DNA of 14,849 bases from DATFXF01 sp035258565 (GTDB lineage Bacteria; Acidobacteriota; Terriglobia; Acidiferrales; UBA7541). The position numbers and the translations under genes were made by a program. Positions 6,545 through 12,851 of this stretch are shown here, in pieces. Where the stretch lies: positions 1 to 14,849 of the forward strand of contig DATFXF010000113.1 in assembly GCA_035258565.1 (NCBI GenBank), given 5' to 3'. The notes under the pieces were generated by a model. It was given only the letters and a program-made list of their open reading frames with translations. It was not told the DNA's origin and ran no database searches. Positions within the stretch are counted from its first letter, which is position 1. The number at the start of each line of letters is the position of its first letter.

Positions 6545-6593
6545 GGGGGCTACCGCGCAAGCTAAGTTTGCCGGAGCCCCCTTTTCCTTCTTG
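6545..6593 (+). terminator. Strong intrinsic terminator between the two peptide genes
   Basis: GGGGGCT (6545-6551) pairs with AGCCCCC (6575-6581). Inside, CCG pairs with CGG and GCAA with TTGC, with single-base bulges at 6552 and 6556, giving about 14 base pairs around a 7-base loop. A U-tract, TTTTCCTTCTT, follows (6582-6592). It should end most transcripts from the sigma-54 promoter after peptide gene 1, leaving limited read-through to gene 2. Confidence 0.8.
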
Positions 6594-6626
6594 CTGGGCT
6601 CGGACCGAGGGGTGCTGCGAGGCAGG

Positions 6627-6658
6627 CCCGAGAGAAGGAGAAGACCCGTGCTCTCGGG
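6627..6658 (+). promoter_or_regulatory. Perfect 8-bp hairpin in the leader of peptide gene 2
   Basis: CCCGAGAG (6627-6634) and CTCTCGGG (6651-6658) are perfect inverted arms with a 16-base loop containing AAGGAGAAGA. There is no U-tract, so it is not a terminator. A smaller palindrome CTCGG-A-CCGAG lies at 6599-6609. Together they suggest a regulatory or stabilising RNA structure, or operator sites, upstream of the gene at 6694. Confidence 0.45.
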
Positions 6659-6693
6659 GCTCAAGGCCACTACTGGTAGGCAGGGGAGTTCTT

Positions 6694-6876
6694 ATGGACG
6701 ACGTTATGATTCTTAAGCTGACAGAGGAACAACGAAAACAAGTCCGCCAGTTGACTGGACAGGATGCGGCGGCGTTGAGGCTGGCCATGATGAACGGGCC
6801 TGAGGCCTTGCTGCTTGCCTGGAGGCTGCCCCGCAAGCTGGCTGCCGGCCTAGTCGTAGGCATAGCGACGAACTAA
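6694..6876 (+). CDS. Second small peptide sharing the KLTxEQR leader
   Basis: A 60-residue protein I do not recognise. Seen: residues 6-24 (ILKLTEEQRKQVRQLTGQD) match residues 8-26 of the first peptide in the pattern KLTxEQR...TGxD, and hydrophobic positions continue in register. The C-terminal part is unrelated to the first peptide. It has no ARKAP repeats and instead a hydrophobic, basic stretch, LLLAWRLPRKLAAGLVVGIATN, possibly membrane-active. The ATG at 6694 is chosen over upstream in-frame codons because GGGGAG (6683-6688, spacing 5) precedes it and the leader homology begins there. It lies behind a strong terminator, so it has its own promoter or depends on read-through. A shared leader with divergent tail is typical of paralogous RiPP precursors recognised by one processing or export protein. 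It could alternatively be an immunity or accessory peptide. Confidence 0.72.
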   Translation: MDDVMILKLTEEQRKQVRQLTGQDAAALRLAMMNGPEALLLAWRLPRKLAAGLVVGIATN

Positions 6877-6909
6877 TCCACCCAACTCCTGTTCGTATAG
6901 TCCCCCCGG

Positions 6910-9087
6910 CTACCACCAAAGCTTGCTGCGGATCAAATCCCGAATGGTCTCGTAAATGCGCACTGCGAAGCTGCGCCGGTTCGGATAGATCTTCGCCGTG
7001 CCGCTCATCCCGGGGAATAGTCTAGCGTCTGCATTGGGGATCTCCACGATTATGTCGAAGTGCGAGAAGGGCGTGCCCTCTAGCTTCGCCTTTCCCGGCG
7101 CTGTGGAAGGTGGCTCGGTCGGAGAGGTCGCGACCGTCCGCACGAAGCCCGTTGGGCGCCCCGTAGCGTCGTAGGCGTCGGGGGCAGTTTGGCTGCGATC
7201 CACGACCCAGCCACTGAACGTGTCCCCCGGATACGCGCTCACCTGCACTTTGGCCCGTGGCTGGCCACGGGCCAGGTCGGCGAAATCGAACTCGGTCACC
7301 TGAATGCGCGCCCGCATTTTCCTGAGGTCTCCGAAGTCGCACAGCAAGTCGCCGGGCACGACGTGCTTCCCAATCAGGTCCCGAAGCCGGGGCGTGAGGA
7401 CAGCCCCCAGGAAGGGAGCGTGGATTTCGAGCTTCGATTCCTGCCGGCGTAACTCGGCGAGTTCTTTTTCCGCTCTCTGCCGCTCGCGCAGCGCTGTCTG
7501 ATAGGTGGCCATGTCGCCTGACGCCAACGCGCTCGAGGCTTCGCCGGAACGTCGCTCGACCTCCGCTTGCGCTTGCTGGCGTTTCGCCACCAGAGGGATG
7601 TTGCGCAGCCACACGACCACGGCTCCCGCCGGAACCGACCCCCCTCGGTTGTCGGCCACTTCGGCGACGAAGCCTTCCGTTTCCGCCCGCAGCGGGAGCT
7701 GGAGCGCCGGCTCAAGCACAACCGTGCCTCGGACCTTGTGGGAGAAGGGAAAGAACAGAAGAACGAGGAACAGCGCGCCAGTGACCATGGCCCAGCGGCG
7801 CACCGAAGCCTTTTCGCTCAGCCATTCGCGCTTGTCGAGATAGACAAACTTGGTGAATTTCATGAGCTTGCGAATCCTTTTTCGGAGGATCAGAAAAGAG
7901 GCTAAGAGGCCCAGGAAAAAGCCGGTTTCGGGGAAGTGCCGGTTAAAAAAACGGAACACAAAAAGGATAAACATGGTGACGACAAAGATGACGTAACACG
8001 TCGAGAGAATCCCGTAGATCAGGTAGATCCGCTTCTTGCGTGGCGTGAGGCCCGTGGGCGGCGGAACAGAAGCGCGGAACAGTTTGGCCTTGATGAGATA
8101 GACGATGTAGCCGACCGCATTCTCACGCAGGTTGCTGAGTTCCAGGATGTCGCTGAGCAGGTAATAGCCGTCCAGCTTGATCAGTGGATTGTAGTTGAAG
8201 ATGATGGTCGAGACGCCGGCAAAGACCATGATGTTGTAGGTCAGATGATTGAGAAACGTGTCGGCCCGAGTCAGCGCCCAAGTAAAGGTCGCCAGAGAAC
8301 AGATCACCAGCTCGCTGTAGCCGCCCGCCAGTGTGACCCAGTACTTGGACCATTTCTTATCGAACAGATAGGCGTCGCTCACGTCCGCGTAGAAGGCGGG
8401 GATGAAGTAAATCAGCATAAAACCGAGCTCGGTAACTTCGCCGCCGAAGTTCATGCACGTCAGCGCGTGGGCTGACTCGTGCACGATGATGATGGCGGCC
8501 AGGATGCAAAGAAACAGGATCAGGTCAGAGCTGGTCTTGGTCTGCAGCCGCCAGATGCCTACCATGCCCGCACGGACCATTGTCCAGTTGGAGATGATCA
8601 CCGCCGCGGCCGCCGTGAACATCAGCAGCGTGACGATCACAAACTGCCGAGTCCAGATCCAGCGCAGGTAGGGATAGATGGACTTGTAGGTCTTCAGCGG
8701 ATTCGTCGTCAGCAGCGTGATGTTGAAGACGTCCTGCCCCTGAGATCTCTCGGCGCGTTTCTTGCGTTCATCCTCGAGCTTTTCCATGATGGCGATGCTT
8801 TGTTCCGCCGGGGTCCGTGCGACGATCTCTTTTTTCTTCAACGCGTCAACGAAATCCTGCACTTGGCCGGCATCCACCAGTTGGTCAGGAAACTGCCGGT
8901 TGAAGCGCTCGGCAATCTCTTCCGAAGAGCTTTGACCGTCGAGCTGCGAGATGATCGCCCATTCGATCTCGCGGAAACGGGTGTATTTCCGCGTGGCGGG
9001 ATTCTTGATCAGGTAACTGACTTCGCCGCCCATCACCTGGCGGCGGATGACGAGATCGTCGCGAAGTTTGGCGCAATCGCTAGGCAT
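6910..9087 (-). CDS. PqqD-like / M50 peptidase / HlyD fusion membrane protein
   Basis: A 725-residue protein, likely a peptide-processing exporter component. Seen in order: PqqD-like domain (about 1-95, DDLVIRRQVMGGEVSYLIKNP); transmembrane segments from about 149; zinc motif HESAH (203-207); the second M50 motif NPLIKLDGYYLL (300-311, Asp306); more transmembrane helices to about 450; then a HlyD/biotinyl-lipoyl adaptor (455-700) with VRGTVVLEPALQLPLRAETEG, a coiled coil at 500-552 and PFLGAVLTPRLRDLIGK; and a tryptophan-ended tail. PqqD-M50-HlyD proteins are known in peptide export or maturation contexts, and PqqD domains bind leader peptides. The in-frame reading extends to 9195, but ATG 9087 is chosen because family members begin near there and the longer form would overlap the upstream gene. 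It has no clear Shine-Dalgarno. It is the last gene of the minus-strand operon and converges on peptide gene 2. The catalytic residues are intact. Confidence 0.88.
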   Translation of the reverse strand: MPSDCAKLRDDLVIRRQVMGGEVSYLIKNPATRKYTRFREIEWAIISQLDGQSSSEEIAERFNRQFPDQLVDAGQVQDFVDALKKKEIVARTPAEQSIAIMEKLEDERKKRAERSQGQDVFNITLLTTNPLKTYKSIYPYLRWIWTRQFVIVTLLMFTAAAAVIISNWTMVRAGMVGIWRLQTKTSSDLILFLCILAAIIIVHESAHALTCMNFGGEVTELGFMLIYFIPAFYADVSDAYLFDKKWSKYWVTLAGGYSELVICSLATFTWALTRADTFLNHLTYNIMVFAGVSTIIFNYNPLIKLDGYYLLSDILELSNLRENAVGYIVYLIKAKLFRASVPPPTGLTPRKKRIYLIYGILSTCYVIFVVTMFILFVFRFFNRHFPETGFFLGLLASFLILRKRIRKLMKFTKFVYLDKREWLSEKASVRRWAMVTGALFLVLLFFPFSHKVRGTVVLEPALQLPLRAETEGFVAEVADNRGGSVPAGAVVVWLRNIPLVAKRQQAQAEVERRSGEASSALASGDMATYQTALRERQRAEKELAELRRQESKLEIHAPFLGAVLTPRLRDLIGKHVVPGDLLCDFGDLRKMRARIQVTEFDFADLARGQPRAKVQVSAYPGDTFSGWVVDRSQTAPDAYDATGRPTGFVRTVATSPTEPPSTAPGKAKLEGTPFSHFDIIVEIPNADARLFPGMSGTAKIYPNRRSFAVRIYETIRDLIRSKLWW

Positions 9088-9095
9088 CGAACAAG

Positions 9096-9111
9096 GCCCC
9101 AGGACTGGGGC
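9096..9111 (-). promoter_or_regulatory. Intercistronic palindrome GCCCCAG-GA-CTGGGGC
   Basis: A 16-base near-perfect palindrome with 7-base arms sits in the 49-base gap between the lipoprotein adaptor stop and the M50-HlyD start, 8 bases upstream of the start codon. It has no U-tract. It may adjust translation or stability of the distal gene, which otherwise lacks a recognisable ribosome site. Confidence 0.4.
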
Positions 9112-9136
9112 GCTGGGCACGCGCGATCGCGGGGGA

Positions 9137-10276
9137 CTAAGGCCGGACGCGCACAGCCATCCCTTCGCGCAAGTCCTCGGAGGCCTGGGCCACAATCTTG
9201 TCGCCGGCGGATATGCCGCCCAGAACCTGCACGCTGGCGAGTGTCTCGCGCCCCAGCTTGACCGGGCGCTGCTGGAGACGGTCCGATTTCACCTGAAACA
9301 CCATGGCCGTGCCGTCCGCCGCGCCGCGCACAGCCGTACGCGGAATCCACAGCGCCGCGGCCGATTCGCGCGCCTTGCCCGCGAGCTTTACTTCTACCGA
9401 CATCCCCGGTACCAGGCTGGCCGGCACCGGCTCGAGCAGCCGCGCGACGCAGTCCACCGAGCCGCTGGCCGCGTCCACCACGTAGCCGGTGCGGAGGACG
9501 TGCGCGCGGATGCCATCCCCGGGCTGGTCCAGCGGGAATACCTCTACCACGGAGCCCGTCTGCGCGGAGCTCCGCAGGGATTCCGGCACAGTGAAGCGCA
9601 CGAGCAGCGGCCGAAGCTCGGTGAGCCGCAGGACTTTCTGATCCTTTAAAAGTGTTTCCCCCACGCGCGCGTAGCGGCGCGAGACAATCCCGTCAAACGG
9701 CGCCTTGATCTGCATCCGCGACAGCCGCAGTTCGTCGCGCGCGACCTTGGCTCTGGCCTTCTCGAGATCGAACCTGGCTTTCTCGATTTCCTGGCGCATG
9801 GCCTCCAGGTTGAAGCGGGCCCGGTCGTAGTCGCGCTGCGTGCCCAAACCTTCCTTGCGGAGGTCCGATTGACGGCCGAGCTCGACTTCGGCGGATTGGC
9901 GCAGGATGGCTGCTTGGCGGCCGTTCACCTCCGCCGACTGCATTTCCGCGCGGTCCTGTTCAAACTGCTTGCGCACGTCGGAATCGTCCAATTGCGCCAG
10001 CACCTGGCCCTTCCTCACTCGGCGGCCCTCATCCGCAGGGACGCTGATCAGCCGGCCCTGCTCCTCGGCCAAAAGGTCAGCCTCGTGCTCCACCGTGAGT
10101 GTGGACGGCACCACCGCAGGAGCCGCGCCGCTCGGCGCGGGATTCGCGGAAACGGTGTACACCTCGACTTCTCGCGGCTCCACGGCGTTCGCGGATTGTG
10201 TCGTCTTCTCGCTGCCGCAGGCGCTGAACAGGCAGACGGCCAGCAGGGCCGGGTAAACGAGCGGGCGCTTGCTCAC
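9137..10276 (-). CDS. Lipoprotein RND-type periplasmic adaptor (membrane fusion protein)
   Basis: A 379-residue membrane fusion protein that would bridge an inner-membrane transporter to an outer-membrane channel. Seen: a lipoprotein signal peptide SKRPLVYPALLAVCLFSAC with lipidated Cys20; a biotinyl-lipoyl half motif (LLAEEQGRLISVPADEGRRV); a long alpha-helical hairpin (about 105-190); the returning lipoyl half IKAPFDGIVSRRYARVGE; then beta-barrel and membrane-proximal domains ending VRVRP. The ATG at 10294 overlaps the upstream stop, but GTG 10276 is preferred because it has a strong Shine-Dalgarno GGAGGG (spacing 6) and gives a compact lipoprotein signal peptide. A longer in-frame reading to 11035 lies in another frame of the preceding gene and is not real. 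No RND pump (AcrB/MexB-like) or TolC-like gene is beside it, which is odd for this family. It is the second gene of the operon. Confidence 0.87.
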   Translation of the reverse strand: MSKRPLVYPALLAVCLFSACGSEKTTQSANAVEPREVEVYTVSANPAPSGAAPAVVPSTLTVEHEADLLAEEQGRLISVPADEGRRVRKGQVLAQLDDSDVRKQFEQDRAEMQSAEVNGRQAAILRQSAEVELGRQSDLRKEGLGTQRDYDRARFNLEAMRQEIEKARFDLEKARAKVARDELRLSRMQIKAPFDGIVSRRYARVGETLLKDQKVLRLTELRPLLVRFTVPESLRSSAQTGSVVEVFPLDQPGDGIRAHVLRTGYVVDAASGSVDCVARLLEPVPASLVPGMSVEVKLAGKARESAAALWIPRTAVRGAADGTAMVFQVKSDRLQQRPVKLGRETLASVQVLGGISAGDKIVAQASEDLREGMAVRVRP

Positions 10277-10282
10277 GGCAAA

Positions 10283-10288
10283 CCCTCC
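10283..10288 (-). promoter_or_regulatory. Ribosome binding site fixing the GTG start of the lipoprotein adaptor
   Basis: GGAGGG on the minus strand, 6 bases upstream of GTG 10276. It lies just inside the reading that would begin at ATG 10294, which itself overlaps the stop of the preceding gene as ATGA. The strong site and the resulting signal peptide favour the internal GTG. Confidence 0.6.
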
Positions 10289-10290
10289 GA

Positions 10291-12669
10291 TCATGGCAGC
10301 CACTTCCAGACTTTCAGCCAGATCCAGCGCGCGGGAGTTCGCAGAATGAGCCAGCCGACGCTCGTGCGCTCGGCCAGCACTTTCCCGCGACCCATCATCC
10401 CTGCGCGGAGAAGCTGATCGGGATTGGGCACGTCCACGATGACGTCGAAAAAACGCTCCTCTTGCTGCTCTCGCGCCTGGGGGGCCATCTGGATAACGTG
10501 ACCCACAAACTTGCGATTCGGGTAGGTGTTCAACTTTAGCCAGGCTTCCTCGCCCGGCTTGATATGACCCACCTCCGCCTCGGGAACGGCAATCTCTGCC
10601 CAGGCGTGGGCGAGATTCACCACCTGGCAGAAAACGTCGCCGCGGTGCAGGTTCTGCCCGACGCGCTCCTCCACGTGCGGCGTAACCACGACGCCCGAAA
10701 TAGGGCTGCGGATCTGCGTCTGGAGGACCTGCATGCGGCGCAGGTCGAGCTCCGCGGCGGCCTGCTGCCAGCGGGCGCGTTCCAGACGCGCGGCCCCCAG
10801 TTCGCCTTGCGCTTCGAGCTGCAGCACGCGGCGGCTCAGGATGTCGTGCTGAGCCTGGGCCTGCTCGAGCGCCACACGAGGCTCGTCGGCAGCCAGCTCG
10901 GCGATCAGCTGGCCGGAGGTAACTCGATCGCCCTCGCGCACCAGCACGTTGCGCACAACGCCTTCCACCTCTGCGCTCACCGGCTGGACACGCTCCGGAA
11001 GCACGCGCGCATCGCCGGCTGGCTTCGACCACCAAGGAAAAAAGATCAGGAAGAGCAGCACCACTGCGCCTGCGCCGATGACCGCTCGCTGACGAATGGC
11101 GGGCAGCGCGGCAAACTTCGCTTTCTTTTCCACCAGTGGCTGCAACACGCCGATCAGCGGCACTTGCTCGTAGAGCATGGCGTTGCGAATCGCGCTGGTG
11201 ACCTGGTTGGCGAAAATGCGGGCCAGATCGTTGTGGCTCGCTTGGAGTGCGAGGGGATCCTTACTCTCGAGTACGAGCACTCCGACGGCGCCTTCCTCGT
11301 CCTTCAGCTGCAACTCGCTCAATGCGCGGTAACCGGTCTTTTCAAAGTAGACAGAGAATTTCTCGCGCACGTCGTCGTGCTCCGCGGCGATCCCTTCCTC
11401 GGTCTGTGCGACGTTAAGGTCGCCCCCCAGCCCGGCTAGCCACTCGTGCATCGCTCGGAGTTCCGGCATCCCTGGTTTCTGATGATCCACCGTCATTTCC
11501 CCAGACACGGCGCTGATTTCCCATTTCCCCTTCCGCAGCACGGAGACCGAGCAGCGGTCTGCGGGGATGACGGTCGTGATCCGGTTCACCGTGGCGGTCA
11601 GGACGCGATCCAGGTCGAGCGTTGCCGTGATCTCCTTGCTGATCTCCATCAACGCGTGCAACTCCTTGACGCGCCGCTCGGCCTGGTACCGCTGGGCGTT
11701 GCGCAAAGCGACGGCGGCCTGCTTGGCAACGTCCACCAGCACGCGGAGATCCTCTTCGGTAAACGGGGCTGGATTCTGCTTCCGAACCGCCTCGAACGCG
11801 CCGAGGAAGCGGCCCTCGGAACTGAGCGGAATGACCAGCATGGAGCGAATCGGAGAACCCCAGCGGCTCGTCCAGGCCGCATCCTCGATGTCGTGGAGCA
11901 ATACGGGCTCCCCTTGGGAAGCTGTCGTTCCCAAACCCTCATCACTGGCCCAGATGCGCATGGAGTCCATTGCCCGGTCCCGCGGCCCTGCCGCCGCGGC
12001 GCAATAAAGATTCTTCTGGACGGAATCGAGCAGCCAAACCGCTGCCGCTTCAGCATCAACGATGTGCTGGACGCGCGCCAGAATCAAGGGTCCAAGCTCA
12101 GTCAGCTCCAGCGTGGAGTGGAAGACTTTCCCAACGTCGTAGAGCATCATCAGTCGCGTAATGGCCTTGATAGAGCTTTGCCGGCTGGTCTCGTAGCCCA
12201 GCAGGGCAGGCAGCACTTGTTTGAACGTATCCTCCAACTCCGGAAAGATCTGCCGAATGGGCACCGGAGCACCGCCGTCCTGTTTCCACGCCAGCTCGAT
12301 GCTTCCCACCGAACTCCGAGGGCCGCGGATGGGGATGCCGGCCACCTGCGCTAACCTCTCGTTGGTGACCTCGGCTCGATAAGCCCCGCGGTTTGCCTCG
12401 ACGAGAACCGAAGCGCCGTTCTGCCAGGCGGATGCACCCGCGCTCTCGCTGCTGTGCGCGGCAGCCCAATCCGCGCGAAGGACGCCAAAGGTGGCCTGCG
12501 GAAGGATCCGATCGTCTTCGACTCGCCAGAGCACCGCCCCGTCTGCCCCGAGACAGTGGGCGAGTCGGGCAAGGAGCTCAGGGAATTGTTCCGGGTCATT
12601 CGACCGCAGCAAGAAGGGCACGAACTCCTGCCGCAAGATCTCTACATAGTCCGAGGGCGGTTTGCCCAT
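10291..12669 (-). CDS. Three-GAF, transmembrane, HlyD-type adaptor fusion
   Basis: A 792-residue protein joining cytoplasmic sensor domains to an export adaptor. Seen: three GAF-like regions at about 1-155, 175-330 and 340-500 (including DAEAAAVWLLD...SMLVIPLSSEGRFLGAFE and IPADRCSVSVLR...GVLVLESKDPLALQASHNDL). One transmembrane segment lies at 529-547 (VIGAGAVVLLFLIFFPWW). After it come HlyD/lipoyl halves at 560-600 and 652-690, separated by a coiled coil (598-650), then a beta-barrel and a tail ending WIWLKVWKWLP. The topology predicts GAFs in the cytosol and the adaptor in the periplasm, so a ligand or redox state could tune export. ATG start with Shine-Dalgarno AAGGGAG (12678-12684, spacing 8). 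First gene of the minus-strand operon with the two downstream export genes. The GAF ligands cannot be read from the sequence. Confidence 0.88.
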   Translation of the reverse strand: MGKPPSDYVEILRQEFVPFLLRSNDPEQFPELLARLAHCLGADGAVLWRVEDDRILPQATFGVLRADWAAAHSSESAGASAWQNGASVLVEANRGAYRAEVTNERLAQVAGIPIRGPRSSVGSIELAWKQDGGAPVPIRQIFPELEDTFKQVLPALLGYETSRQSSIKAITRLMMLYDVGKVFHSTLELTELGPLILARVQHIVDAEAAAVWLLDSVQKNLYCAAAAGPRDRAMDSMRIWASDEGLGTTASQGEPVLLHDIEDAAWTSRWGSPIRSMLVIPLSSEGRFLGAFEAVRKQNPAPFTEEDLRVLVDVAKQAAVALRNAQRYQAERRVKELHALMEISKEITATLDLDRVLTATVNRITTVIPADRCSVSVLRKGKWEISAVSGEMTVDHQKPGMPELRAMHEWLAGLGGDLNVAQTEEGIAAEHDDVREKFSVYFEKTGYRALSELQLKDEEGAVGVLVLESKDPLALQASHNDLARIFANQVTSAIRNAMLYEQVPLIGVLQPLVEKKAKFAALPAIRQRAVIGAGAVVLLFLIFFPWWSKPAGDARVLPERVQPVSAEVEGVVRNVLVREGDRVTSGQLIAELAADEPRVALEQAQAQHDILSRRVLQLEAQGELGAARLERARWQQAAAELDLRRMQVLQTQIRSPISGVVVTPHVEERVGQNLHRGDVFCQVVNLAHAWAEIAVPEAEVGHIKPGEEAWLKLNTYPNRKFVGHVIQMAPQAREQQEERFFDVIVDVPNPDQLLRAGMMGRGKVLAERTSVGWLILRTPARWIWLKVWKWLP

Positions 12670-12732
12670 CGCCCACGCTCCCTTGGGACGCAGAATGATT
12701 CATCAGTCAGGATAAGAACTTGCTGGCCGACA

Positions 12733-12760
12733 AATATACCAATCGGCTCGCCGAGCGCAA
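12733..12760 (-). promoter_or_regulatory. Possible promoter of the minus-strand export operon
   Basis: On the minus strand TTGCGC (12760-12755), 16 bases, TATATT (12738-12733): the -10 matches consensus at five of six positions, the -35 at three. The start would be near 12726, with a leader of about 57 bases to the ATG at 12669. The intergenic region has no -24/-12 sigma-54 site, so this operon is probably not driven by the same sigma factor as the peptide gene. Confidence 0.4.
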
Positions 12761-12795
12761 CCAAATTCGCTTGAGGCGGGTCGCGGCGGTCCCGG

Positions 12796-12813
12796 CGCGG
12801 GTTAGTCCCCGCG
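12796..12813. repeat. Inverted repeat CGCGGG-TTAGTC-CCCGCG
   Basis: Perfect 6-base arms around a 6-base centre in the divergent region between the export operon and the FHA-SpoIIE gene, 13 bases upstream of the extended -10 element of the latter. It could be an operator overlapping the -35 position; no regulator is identified. Confidence 0.35.
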
Positions 12814-12825
12814 GTTGGCGAGCCG

Positions 12826-12834
12826 TGGTATGAT
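12826..12834 (+). promoter_or_regulatory. Extended -10 promoter for the FHA-SpoIIE gene
   Basis: TGGTATGAT fits the extended -10 pattern TGnTATAAT with one mismatch. The predicted start is near 12841, giving an unusually short leader of about 11 bases before the ATG at 12852, with no Shine-Dalgarno. The transcript may be nearly leaderless. Confidence 0.45.
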
Positions 12835-12851
12835 CGAGCGCCAAAGCGCTC

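Noticed and set aside
6568..6693. Longer version of peptide gene 2 starting at 6568
   Set aside because: It would begin inside the terminator hairpin and read through a structured leader. The ATG at 6694 has GGGGAG at proper spacing and starts at the homology.
9088..9195. Start of the M50-HlyD gene at 9195
   Set aside because: The extra 36 residues overlap the end of the adaptor gene, are proline/arginine-rich and have no family support; ATG 9087 gives a normal PqqD-like N-terminus.
10277..11035. N-terminal extension of the lipoprotein adaptor to 11035
   Set aside because: This part overlaps the HlyD region of the preceding gene in another frame and is arginine/alanine-rich; the lipoprotein signal and ribosome site place the start at 10276.
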